This document shows positions 44,996 through 53,059 of a stretch of 64,000 nt of DNA, in pieces (within the stretch, counting starts at the first letter, position 1; every line of letters begins with the position of its first letter). The notes under the pieces are model-generated. The model worked only from the letters and a program-made list of their open reading frames with translations. It was not told the origin of the DNA and searched no databases. The translations under genes and the position numbers were made by a program. Origin of the DNA: DATGKG01 sp963851325 (GTDB taxonomy: Bacteria; Desulfobacterota; Binatia; Binatales; Binataceae); contig CAWKOR010000001.1 in assembly GCA_963851325.1 (NCBI GenBank), positions 4,092,001 to 4,156,000 of the forward strand. The letters run 5' to 3'.

Positions 44996-45903
44996 TCGAT
45001 GCGGTCCTTCTGGTCGGTTTTGGCGGACCCACGCGTCGCGATGATATTCGGCCCTTCCTCGACAACATTTTGCGCGGCCGTCCGATTCCGCGTGAGCGCT
45101 ACGAGGAGGTCGTCCATCATTATGAAGTGATGGGCGGGCGCTCACCTTACAATGAGCACACGATGCGGCAGGCCGAGGCGTTGCGCGCGCGGCTGCATCG
45201 CGACGGCATCGATATTCCAGTCGTCGTCGGCATGCGCAATTGGGATCCTAACCTCGTCGAAGCGATGGGCGAGCTGGCTGCAAATCGCGCGAAAAGAATT
45301 CTCGGATTCATTCTCGCGGCGCATCGATGCGAGGCGAGTTGGGAGCGTTACCAAATCGCGCTTGACGAGGCGCGATCGAAAATTGGGCCGGATGCGCCGC
45401 AGATCGAGTATCCCGCGCCATGGCATAGCCATCCGAAGTTCATCGAAGCGGTTGCGGATCGAGCGCGCGATGCTTTGGCAAAACTTGATCAGGCTGAAGC
45501 AAAACGCGCCCAACTGATCTTCACCGCCCACAGCATTCCGGTTCCGATGGCCGACGCCAGCGGTTACGCGGATCAGATTCGCGAATCCGCGATGGCGGTG
45601 GCCTCGCGACTCGGACGCGATTCCCACACCCTTGCGTTCCAGAGCCGCAGCGGCACTCCGCGCGATCCGTGGCTGGAGCCCGATATCTCCGAGGTCATTG
45701 GCAAACTCGAGGGACGGCCGGCCGTCGTTGTGCCGATTGGGTTTCTGTGCGATCACGTCGAGGTTTTGTACGATCTCGATGTTGAAGCCGCGAAGACCGC
45801 GCGCGATTGCGGAGTGCGGATGGCGCGCGCAGGAACTGTCGCCGACCATCCGGCCTTCATCGAGATGATCGCCGATATTGTGCACCTGCACCTGGCGCGC
45901 TGA
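44992..45903 (+). CDS. hemH: Ferrochelatase
   Basis: A 303-residue enzyme inserting Fe2+ into protoporphyrin IX. The opening VLLVGFGGPTRRDDIRPFL, the metal-site His180 in FTAHSIP, and Glu257 in PIGFLCDHVEVLYDLD are all present. No C-terminal Cys cluster is seen, so it lacks the [2Fe-2S] extension. It overlaps hemDE by four bases and precedes hemY by 27 bases. With HemY this makes the protoporphyrin branch rather than the coproporphyrin branch slightly more likely, though HemH and HemY occur in both. Confidence 0.95.
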   Translation: MIDAVLLVGFGGPTRRDDIRPFLDNILRGRPIPRERYEEVVHHYEVMGGRSPYNEHTMRQAEALRARLHRDGIDIPVVVGMRNWDPNLVEAMGELAANRAKRILGFILAAHRCEASWERYQIALDEARSKIGPDAPQIEYPAPWHSHPKFIEAVADRARDALAKLDQAEAKRAQLIFTAHSIPVPMADASGYADQIRESAMAVASRLGRDSHTLAFQSRSGTPRDPWLEPDISEVIGKLEGRPAVVVPIGFLCDHVEVLYDLDVEAAKTARDCGVRMARAGTVADHPAFIEMIADIVHLHLAR

Positions 45904-45930
45904 CGTAGCGGGAGCGGTCCGACGGACACC

Positions 45931-47358
45931 ATGCGAAAAATTCCTCGCCTCGCGATAATCGGCGGTGGTATCACCGGCCTCGCCGCCGCGCATCGCATCA
46001 GCGAGCTGGCGATAGCGCGCGAGATGCCGGTCGAAGTGACGGTCCTCGAACGCGACGAGCAACTTGGTGGTCCCCTGCGAACCGTCGTGCGCGACGGCTT
46101 CGTGATGGAGACCGGCACCGATTCGTTCCTCACCGAAAAGCCATGGGCCGCGCAGCTCGCAAATCGCCTCGGACTCGAATCTGAACTGATTCCGACCCGC
46201 ACGGAGTTCCGCAAAACCTACGTCGTGCGGCGCGGCCGCCTGGTCCCAATCCCGGCTGGATTTTCGCTGCTTGCGCCGATGCATCTCGGCCCAATCATCG
46301 CGAGTTCGCTGTTTTCGCCGTGGGGCAAGTTGCGGATGGCACTGGAGCCGTTGATTGCGAAGCGCGAGGACCCCAGCGACGAAAGTCTCGCATCGTTTGT
46401 GACGCGCAGGCTCGGCCGCGAGGTGCTCGATCGCGTTGCACAGCCGCTCGCCGGCGGAATCTACACCGCCGATCCCGAGGAGCTCAGCATGTGCGCGACG
46501 ATGCCGCGCTTCGTCGAAATGGAGCGCCGCCACGGAAGTCTCATGCGCGGCATGCGCGCCGCCGAAGCTGTGCGAACGGCGCAGCAGCAGGGCACCAGCG
46601 GCGCGCGATGGAGTTTGTTCCTCACCCTGCGCGGCGGTGTGAGCACGCTGGCCGATGCGCTCGCATCACGCCTCGAAGGCTCGATTCGCCGCGGCGCCGA
46701 TGTAGCCTCGATCGAGCGCGAGCACGACGGATGGCGTATCGCGCTCGCCGATGGCTCGTGGGTCGACGCAGACGCGGTCATCTGCGCGGCGCACGCATAC
46801 ACCGCGGCGCGATTGCTGCGCAGGATCGAGTCGCGCCTCGCGGATCATCTCGGCTACATCAGCTATGCATCCGCGGCGACGGTCAATCTCACCTGGCGGG
46901 TTGGCGATTTTCCGAAACCGCCGGATGCGTTTGGCTTCGTGGTACCGGCGATTGAGCGGCGCAAGATAATCGCGGGCAGTTTCTCGAGTCTCAAGTTCGA
47001 GGGCCGCGCGCCCGAAGGATTTGTTCTCGCGCGCGTTTTCCTCGGCGGGATGTTGCAAAGCGAGATGATGAAACTTTCCGACGCCGAGATGATCGCCGCC
47101 GCGCGCGACGAGTTCCGCGATTTGCTCGGAGTCACTGCTGCGCCCGGCATGACCCAAGTTCAGCGCTGGCCCGCGGCGATGCCGCAATACAAGGTCGGAC
47201 ATCTCGATCGTGTTGCGAAGATCGAAGAGGTGGCGGCGCAGGTTCCGAATCTCTTCCTTGCCGGAGCGGCGTATCGCGGCGTCGGCGTCCCCGATTGTGT
47301 GCATAGTGGCGAAAATGCCGCCGAGACTGCGTTCGAGCGTCTCGCTGGTCGGACCTAG
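45931..47358 (+). CDS. hemY: Oxygen-dependent protoporphyrinogen/coproporphyrinogen oxidase
   Basis: A 475-residue FAD enzyme that oxidises protoporphyrinogen or coproporphyrinogen. The dinucleotide motif is AIIGGGITGLAAAHRI at about residues 8-23, then ERDEQLGG and ETGTDSFL; the C-terminal FAD motif is LFLAGAAYRGVGVPDCVHSGENAAE. Length fits HemY/PPOX. It follows hemH closely in the same operon; dinB starts 11 bases after its stop. Which porphyrinogen it uses is not decided by sequence. Confidence 0.92.
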   Translation: MRKIPRLAIIGGGITGLAAAHRISELAIAREMPVEVTVLERDEQLGGPLRTVVRDGFVMETGTDSFLTEKPWAAQLANRLGLESELIPTRTEFRKTYVVRRGRLVPIPAGFSLLAPMHLGPIIASSLFSPWGKLRMALEPLIAKREDPSDESLASFVTRRLGREVLDRVAQPLAGGIYTADPEELSMCATMPRFVEMERRHGSLMRGMRAAEAVRTAQQQGTSGARWSLFLTLRGGVSTLADALASRLEGSIRRGADVASIEREHDGWRIALADGSWVDADAVICAAHAYTAARLLRRIESRLADHLGYISYASAATVNLTWRVGDFPKPPDAFGFVVPAIERRKIIAGSFSSLKFEGRAPEGFVLARVFLGGMLQSEMMKLSDAEMIAAARDEFRDLLGVTAAPGMTQVQRWPAAMPQYKVGHLDRVAKIEEVAAQVPNLFLAGAAYRGVGVPDCVHSGENAAETAFERLAGRT

Positions 47359-47369
47359 AATCGCCGTCA

Positions 47370-48608
47370 ATGGGAACTACGCCGGATGACGCGCGATGGG
47401 AACGGGTTATCGCGCACGCTGACATGGATGCTTTTTACGCGTCCGTCGAACAGCTCGACAATCCTGCCCTGCGCGGGCTGCCGGTTATCGTCGGAGGACG
47501 CAGCAATCGCGGCGTCGTTACCTCGGCCTCGTACGAGGCGCGCAAGTTCGGGGTGCGTTCCGCAATGCCGGGTTACGAGGCGCGCCGGCTTTGTCCCCAC
47601 GGCATTTTCGTTCCGGGCCGGATGGATCGCTACGTGGAAATTTCGCGCGTCGTCCGCGCCGTGTTCGAAAGCTTCAGTCCGGCTGTCGAGCCGCTCTCGC
47701 TCGACGAGGCGTTTCTCGATTTGGGCGGCACCGAGAAGCTGCTGGGCACGCCATTGGAAGTAGGCGCCGCTCTTCGGCGCCGGGTGCGCGAGGAAACCGG
47801 CCTCATCGTTTCGGTCGGGATCGCGCCGACTAAAATGACCGCAAAAATTCTCAGCGACATGTGCAAACCGGATGGGCTGCTCGCGCTTGGACCCGAGTAC
47901 GTGCGCGAATTCCTGTTTGCGCTGCCGGTCGAGAGGCTATGGGGCGTCGGGCGCGTCACCTTGCAGCATATGCACGAACTGGGGATTCAAACCGTCGGCG
48001 ACCTGGCCGCGCGCGAGGCCGCATCTTTGCGCGCGCAGTTTGGATCAGCGGGAACTCATCTGTGGGAACTTGCCAATGGCATCGATCCGCGTCCGGTGAT
48101 TGCCGACTGGCAGCGCAAGTCGTACGGCGAGGAAAACACCTTCGAGCACGATCTGGATTTGCACGGACTCGAGTTGCGCCGCGTCCTCATCGCGCACGGA
48201 GAGGCGATTGCGCGGCGTTTGCGCGATGACAGTGTGCGCGCGCGCACCGTCACCTTGAAGCTCAAGCTGGCGAGGCCGCTGGGGCAGGGGCGCTTTCCGC
48301 TGGTGACGCGCAGCTTGTCGCTGGAGCATCCAACCGACGACGGCGCTGAGATAACCAGACTCGCGATCGAGCTCACCGCGAAGGTCAAACAGAAGGACCA
48401 AATCCGGTTGGCGGGAGTGCAGGTTCACAATCTCGAGCGCGCGCAGGCAAAGCAACTCGGGCTGTTCGACGCGGCCTCGGGATCCGACGCGAAGCGCGCG
48501 AAGCTCAACCGTGCGCTGGACACGCTCGCGCAGCGATTCGGGGACGAGGCCGTGACGCGCGGCCTGGCAAAAGCGGAACGCGTCACCCCCACGCGGCGGA
48601 TCAAGTGA
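47370..48608 (+). CDS. dinB: DNA polymerase IV (Y-family)
   Basis: A 412-residue translesion polymerase. Catalytic acids are in HADMDAFYASVEQ (Asp18) and PLSLDEAFLD (Asp112, Glu113). VSVGIAPTKMTAKILSD lies in the palm, LPVERLWGVGRVT in the thumb, and QLGLFD near the C-terminus is a beta-clamp binding motif. It is downstream of the heme genes with a small gap and may be read from the same transcript. No LexA-like box was recognised in front. Confidence 0.95.
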   Translation: MGTTPDDARWERVIAHADMDAFYASVEQLDNPALRGLPVIVGGRSNRGVVTSASYEARKFGVRSAMPGYEARRLCPHGIFVPGRMDRYVEISRVVRAVFESFSPAVEPLSLDEAFLDLGGTEKLLGTPLEVGAALRRRVREETGLIVSVGIAPTKMTAKILSDMCKPDGLLALGPEYVREFLFALPVERLWGVGRVTLQHMHELGIQTVGDLAAREAASLRAQFGSAGTHLWELANGIDPRPVIADWQRKSYGEENTFEHDLDLHGLELRRVLIAHGEAIARRLRDDSVRARTVTLKLKLARPLGQGRFPLVTRSLSLEHPTDDGAEITRLAIELTAKVKQKDQIRLAGVQVHNLERAQAKQLGLFDAASGSDAKRAKLNRALDTLAQRFGDEAVTRGLAKAERVTPTRRIK

Positions 48609-48921
48609 ATCCCCACCGTCGCCTAAGTTCATCGCGCTCCGCCACCGTCGGCGAGGACGCCTCCGGCTCTCACCCGTCTGTCACGCTTCCCGCGCCGCGG
48701 CTAACGCGAGAAGCGCGCCAGCCACCCTCTCTCGCCCCGCGAGAGAGGGGACCCGGAGAGAGTTGGGGCGTCAATGTCATCGGGCTGCGAATCGGATCTC
48801 GTAGGGGTCGTTCGGGAACGACCCGCAGCGACATTGCAATCGCAGAGATTCTTTGAGAGCGCGACGTCATTGCGGGAGGTTGGCCCGGGCAACCTGCCGC
48901 GTTTTGGATCGGTCTGGAAAA
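48609..48921. repeat. Hairpin-rich intergenic region between dinB and a convergent small gene
   Basis: No gene is seen in these 313 bases. Three strong inverted repeats are present: CCCTCTCTCGC/GCGAGAGAGGG at 48725-48749 (11-base stem, three-base loop), GGGTCGTTC/GAACGACCC at 48805-48824, and CGG-g-AGGTT/AACCT-g-CCG at about 48873-48899. No T runs follow, so they look more like dispersed palindromic repeats than classical terminators, though any could stop the convergent transcripts. Confidence 0.6.
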
Positions 48922-49095
48922 TCAGATCACGTCGTTGCAGGTGCGCAGGAAGCCGCACTTGAGGCACCAATATTTGCAATGCCCCATCGGCTTCATCGAT
49001 GATCCGCAGGCGTCGCAGCGGGTGACGCCGGGTTCAACCTCAGTTTCGATTTCGGGAGCTTCCGACTCGCGCGACTTGTCCGACCCCATCGCCAT
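48922..49095 (-). CDS. Small zinc-ribbon protein
   Basis: A 57-residue protein. After an acidic N-terminal half (ESEAPEIETEVEPG) it has a compact ribbon: CDACG, then CKYWCLKCG, and a last Cys in RTCNDV, enough ligands for one zinc. The ATG at 49095 follows GGAGG by five bases; GTG codons further up are less likely. It is divergent from marR with 106 bases between starts. Such tiny ribbons may bind nucleic acid or a protein partner; the role is unknown. Confidence 0.65.
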   Translation of the reverse strand: MAMGSDKSRESEAPEIETEVEPGVTRCDACGSSMKPMGHCKYWCLKCGFLRTCNDVI

Positions 49096-49165
49096 TGCAA
49101 CCTCCACCACGCGCGTCCGTGATCAATTTCTACACGGTCCTTCTGTCGTACACGTTCCTGGCAAT

Positions 49166-49194
49166 TTGACAAATACTTAACATGGGTTAATAAT
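49166..49194 (+). promoter_or_regulatory. Near-consensus sigma-70 promoter with an internal operator-like palindrome
   Basis: TTGACA at 49166-49171 and AATAAT at 49189-49194 are spaced by 17 bases. Inside the spacer TTAAC-atgg-GTTAA (49177-49190) is a perfect inverted repeat, a size and place suited to a MarR-family dimer blocking RNA polymerase. Transcription would start about 49200-49202, that is, at or next to the GTG start of marR. Confidence 0.75.
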
Positions 49195-49201
49195 CTCAGT
49201 C

Positions 49202-49717
49202 GTGAAAATAGCAGCCAGACGAGCCAGCGCTCCGACTGCCAAGACGCGCCGCATCCACCAGGCGATCGAGCAACTGGCGAACCTGGTCGAGGTGTTCGAG
49301 CGCCGACGCGATACGCTCGCGGCCGAGGCAGGTGTCACGGTCGAGCAGTGGCGGGTGCTGGAGGAAATCGGCGCGCGCCGCTTCATGCCTTCGATGTTTG
49401 CGCGCCGACGGGAAAGTTCCGCCGCGGCCGTCTCGCGCATTCTGCGCCAACTGCTGGACGCGGGTCTGGTCTCGGTAGCGGTCTCACAAAGCGATGGGCG
49501 CAATCGCGAGTATCGCCTGACACCGGCGGGCGAGCGCGTGCTGGGCGATTTGAAGCGCAGCCGCGAGGCCGCCATCGAGTCGGTCTGGATGACGCAGGAG
49601 GCGTCGGAAATCGAATCGTTTAGCGAGTTCGCCGGTAAGCTGGTGCGCGCGATCGAGGACTACTCGCGTCGCGGAAATCGGCAGCTTGATGGGATTGCAA
49701 ATTCATTAGGGGAGTAA
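49202..49717 (+). CDS. MarR-family transcriptional regulator
   Basis: A 171-residue winged-helix regulator: dimerisation helix HQAIEQLANLVEVFERR, DNA-binding region SSAAAVSRILRQLLDAGLVSV, wing QSDGRNREYRLTPAGERVL. The only sensible start is GTG at 49202. It has no ribosome site and sits about where transcription from the strong upstream promoter should begin, so the mRNA is probably leaderless. It precedes leuC by six bases, so marR-leuC-leuD should be one operon, with likely autoregulation through the palindrome in the promoter spacer. The effector ligand is unknown; a pathway intermediate of leuCD is an attractive guess only. Confidence 0.88.
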   Translation: MKIAARRASAPTAKTRRIHQAIEQLANLVEVFERRRDTLAAEAGVTVEQWRVLEEIGARRFMPSMFARRRESSAAAVSRILRQLLDAGLVSVAVSQSDGRNREYRLTPAGERVLGDLKRSREAAIESVWMTQEASEIESFSEFAGKLVRAIEDYSRRGNRQLDGIANSLGE

Positions 49718-49723
49718 CATCTA

Positions 49724-51133
49724 ATGGCGGCCCTGACCTTGTTCGAAAAAATTTGGAAGGAACATTCCGTGATGGAGAAGGCCGGGCAGCCGGCGCTCCT
49801 ATACATCGATCTCCACTTGATCCACGAGGTCACTTCGCCGCAGGCCTTCGAAGCGATGCGGGTAGCGGGCCGCAAGCTTCGCGCCCCCGGCCGCACCTTC
49901 GCGACCCTCGATCACAACATCCCGACCATCAACCGCGATCGACCGATTGCTGATCCCGACTCGGCGCTGCAAGTCGAAATGATGAAAAAGAATTGCCGCG
50001 AGTTCGGCATTCCATTGTTCGACCTCGCCTCGCCCGATCAAGGAATCGTCCATGTGATCGGACCCGAGCTGGGACTCACCCAACCGGGCATGACGATCGT
50101 ATGCGGTGACAGTCACACCGCGACGCATGGCGCGTTCGGCGCGCTCGCGTTTGGGATCGGCACCAGCGAAGTCGAGCATGTGCTGGCGACGCAATGCCTG
50201 TGGCAGGTGAAGCCGCGGACCTTTTCGATTGGCATCGATGGCAAACTGCTGCCGGGCGTGTCGGCCAAGGACATGATTCTCGCGATCATCGGTCGCATCG
50301 GCACCGATGGCGCCACCGGATGCGTGGTCGAGTATCGCGGCAGCGCGGTCGAGGCTCTCTCGATCGAAGAGCGGATGACAGTTTGCAACATGTCGATCGA
50401 AGCCGGCGCGCGCGCCGGCATGGTCGCGGCGGATCAGAAAACGATCGATTATCTGCGCGGCCGCAAGCACGTGCCGAAAGGCGCGGAGTTCGACAAGGTC
50501 GCCGCGAAGTGGCTGGAGTTCAAGAGCGACGATGGCGCGAAGTTCGACCGTGCCTTGCGCATGGATGCCGCCGAGATCGCGCCTCAAGTGACGTGGGGCA
50601 CCAACCCCGGCATGGTGGTCGAGGTTACCGGAAAAGTTCCGGATCCGTCCGCAATGAAGGACGAAGGCTCGCGCAAGTCGGCGGAGGCCGCGCTCGAATA
50701 TATGGCGCTCAAGCCGGGCACCAGGATCGAGGACATCAAGATCGATCGCGTGTTCATCGGATCGTGCACCAATTCGCGGGTGAGCGATTTGGCTAACGCT
50801 GCGAAGGTTATCAAGGGCCGCAAGGTGGCCAAGAGCGTGCACGCGATGGTGGTGCCGGGCTCGCAGCACGTCAAGCTGGAAGCGGAAAAACTCGGCCTCG
50901 ACAAAGTTTTCACCGACGCCGGATTCGAATGGCGCGAGTCAGGATGCAGCATGTGCCTGGGCATGAATCCCGACATCCTCCAGCCGGGCGAGCGCTGCGC
51001 GAGCACCTCGAATCGCAACTTCGAGGGGCGTCAGGGCAAGGGCGGACGAACTCATCTGGTCGGCCCGGAGATGGCAGCCGCCGCGGCGATAGCTGGGCAC
51101 TTCGTCGACATTCGGCAATGGGCGAAGCACTAG
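49724..51133 (+). CDS. leuC: 3-isopropylmalate dehydratase large subunit
   Basis: A 469-residue aconitase-superfamily subunit; with LeuD it isomerises 2- to 3-isopropylmalate in leucine synthesis. The long (E. coli type) form is clear: CGDSHTATHGAFGALAFGIG, then FIGSCTNSR with the first [4Fe-4S] Cys and ESGCSMCLGMN with the other two. The ATG at 49724 follows GGGGAG. A related activity on citramalate or another 2-alkylmalate cannot be excluded, particularly since no leuA or leuB is nearby and a MarR regulator leads the operon. Confidence 0.94.
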   Translation: MAALTLFEKIWKEHSVMEKAGQPALLYIDLHLIHEVTSPQAFEAMRVAGRKLRAPGRTFATLDHNIPTINRDRPIADPDSALQVEMMKKNCREFGIPLFDLASPDQGIVHVIGPELGLTQPGMTIVCGDSHTATHGAFGALAFGIGTSEVEHVLATQCLWQVKPRTFSIGIDGKLLPGVSAKDMILAIIGRIGTDGATGCVVEYRGSAVEALSIEERMTVCNMSIEAGARAGMVAADQKTIDYLRGRKHVPKGAEFDKVAAKWLEFKSDDGAKFDRALRMDAAEIAPQVTWGTNPGMVVEVTGKVPDPSAMKDEGSRKSAEAALEYMALKPGTRIEDIKIDRVFIGSCTNSRVSDLANAAKVIKGRKVAKSVHAMVVPGSQHVKLEAEKLGLDKVFTDAGFEWRESGCSMCLGMNPDILQPGERCASTSNRNFEGRQGKGGRTHLVGPEMAAAAAIAGHFVDIRQWAKH

Positions 51134-51160
51134 GGCAATTTTCAAGCGCGGAGAGCGGAT

Positions 51161-51760
51161 ATGAAGCCGTTTACAAATTTCACCGGATTAGTGGCGCCAC
51201 TGGATCGATCTAATGTCGATACCGACCAGATCATTCCCAAGCAGTTCCTCAAGGCGGTGGTGCGCAGCGGGTTGGGCCGCGGACTGTTTTTCGATTGGCG
51301 CTTTACTCCCGACGGCAAGGATAATCCCGCCTTCATCCTCAATCAGCCGCAGTACAAAGGCGCCGAGATTCTGGTTGCACGCGCCAATTTCGGATCGGGC
51401 AGTTCGCGCGAGCATGCGGTGTGGGCGTTGCAGGATTATGGTTTCCGCACCGTCATCGCGCCCTCGTTCGCCGATATCTTTTTCAACAATTGCGGCAAGA
51501 ACGGATTCCTGACGATCATCCTCACGCCTCAGGAGGTCGACGCAATCTTCCAGGCCGTGGCGAAGCATCCCGCCTACAAGCTGTCGGTGGATCTCGCAGG
51601 GCAGAAGGTCGCCGATGACGCTGGATGGTCCGCGCACTTCGATATCGCGCCGCATTCCAAGCGGGTCCTGCTGGAGGGCCTCGACGATGTCGCGCTGACG
51701 ATGGAGCATGCCGCCACTATCGATACGTACGAAAAGGCGCATCCGGTCCCGTATCGGTAG
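51161..51760 (+). CDS. leuD: 3-isopropylmalate dehydratase small subunit
   Basis: A 199-residue swivel-domain subunit pairing with LeuC. It opens FTGLVAPLDRSNVDTDQIIPKQFL, contains the substrate-specificity region NFGSGSSREHAVWAL, and ends with a helical tail (MEHAATIDTYEKAHPVPY). Length matches bacterial LeuD (about 200). It starts 27 bases after leuC and is the last gene of the operon. Confidence 0.95.
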   Translation: MKPFTNFTGLVAPLDRSNVDTDQIIPKQFLKAVVRSGLGRGLFFDWRFTPDGKDNPAFILNQPQYKGAEILVARANFGSGSSREHAVWALQDYGFRTVIAPSFADIFFNNCGKNGFLTIILTPQEVDAIFQAVAKHPAYKLSVDLAGQKVADDAGWSAHFDIAPHSKRVLLEGLDDVALTMEHAATIDTYEKAHPVPYR

Positions 51761-51862
51761 CCAATCAAATCGCGCGATGGCTCCGGCTTTTAACCTCTTC
51801 GCCTGAAGCGGAAGGGTCGCTATCCTTTTTCAGTCGAACCAGGCTCGATCGAGGGGGGTCCG

Positions 51863-53059
51863 ATGAAGCGAATTGCGCTGCTGCGGTCGATGATGGCCGT
51901 CGCTGTTTTATGCGCGGTGGCGTCCCCGGCCTCCGCGCAGCAATCCACTCCGCACGTATCGTTTAAAGCGATTCCCCTGCATCACGCCGCGGCTTCCGCG
52001 ACGGCTGCGGTCGGTGCGGCGACGGCGAACTCGTTGCCGATGTGGAGCTATTCGACTACGGCCTCGCGCGATGGCCTCACCTACCATGGAAAGATGGTGG
52101 GACGCAGTCCGTTCTTCCATGGGGCCCGTACCACCAACATCAATACCATCCTGATCCCGGTCGCGGTCACGATCACGAATGCGAACGACGAAACGATGGT
52201 CTTCGACCCGACGCAGCCTGACCCTGCATGCTTGCCGAACGAAACCGCCACCGCCGTAAGTCTCGCGCAGCAATCGCCGATACTGACTGCCGCGAGTTTC
52301 ACGATGAACGGCGTCGATGAGGGCAGCACTCAGTATGTCGACGCCTTTCAGCGCGCCAGCTTCTTCGATGCGGTTAATCCCACCGGCGACAGCTACCATA
52401 CGCTGCTCAACCTCACGAAAACCGTTCCGGTGGTTTCCATGACGATGAATTCTCCCGCGGGTGCGATAGCTGATGGCACATGCGGGAAAGTGGGGGTCGT
52501 CGATATCAACACCCTGGATGTGTCGATTCTCCCCGCCGTTCTCGCGGACCTCGTCGCACAAGGTGTCGGGCCGACGACGCTGCCGGTGTTCCTGTTGTAC
52601 AACGTGGTGATGACCGAGGGGCCTCCTAACCAGGAGGACCCCTTTAGCAACTGTTGCATCCTTGGGTTTCACAGCGGGCTTTTATCGCAGGCGGGCACCC
52701 AACTCTTTGCGATTGCCGATTATGACAGCAGCGGAGTTTTCAACGCCGGTGCGGGGCTCGACATTGCGGTGTTAAGTCACGAAATCGCTGAGTTGGTTGA
52801 TGACCCGCTGGTCAACAACGCGGCGCCGGCGTGGGGCCACGTCGGCCAGATCCAGGGAGGTTGCCAGGCCGACCTTGAGGTTGGAGACCCACTGAGCGGC
52901 ACCTATTTTCCTTCGGTGACGATGCCGAACGGAGTGACTTATCATCCGCAGGAAATGGCATTTTTTTCCTGGTTCTTCGGAGCGCCATCAATCGCGGCGG
53001 GCGGCCTGTTTTCCAATAACGGCGCGTTCGACAGCGATGCGGGGCCGATTTGCCAATGA
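51863..53059 (+). CDS. Secreted protein with a metallopeptidase-like HEIAE motif
   Basis: A 398-residue protein with a signal peptide (ending ASAQQ, about residue 26). A C-terminal segment DIAVLSHEIAELVDDPLVNN has the His-Glu...Glu arrangement seen in secreted proteins that carry HELAE-x-TDP, some near the exordium/phosphate-induced family. Six or more Cys are present, including a Cys-Cys (SNCCILGFHSG). The His/Glu could bind zinc, but protease activity is only a suggestion. GGGGGG precedes the ATG. Its stop overlaps the next gene as ATGA, so the two are coupled. Confidence 0.7.
   Translation: MKRIALLRSMMAVAVLCAVASPASAQQSTPHVSFKAIPLHHAAASATAAVGAATANSLPMWSYSTTASRDGLTYHGKMVGRSPFFHGARTTNINTILIPVAVTITNANDETMVFDPTQPDPACLPNETATAVSLAQQSPILTAASFTMNGVDEGSTQYVDAFQRASFFDAVNPTGDSYHTLLNLTKTVPVVSMTMNSPAGAIADGTCGKVGVVDINTLDVSILPAVLADLVAQGVGPTTLPVFLLYNVVMTEGPPNQEDPFSNCCILGFHSGLLSQAGTQLFAIADYDSSGVFNAGAGLDIAVLSHEIAELVDDPLVNNAAPAWGHVGQIQGGCQADLEVGDPLSGTYFPSVTMPNGVTYHPQEMAFFSWFFGAPSIAAGGLFSNNGAFDSDAGPICQ

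Noticed and set aside
45142..46533. A long minus-strand open frame opposite hemH and hemY
   Set aside because: It spans two real genes and their junction and reads as low-information Arg/His/Asp sequence.
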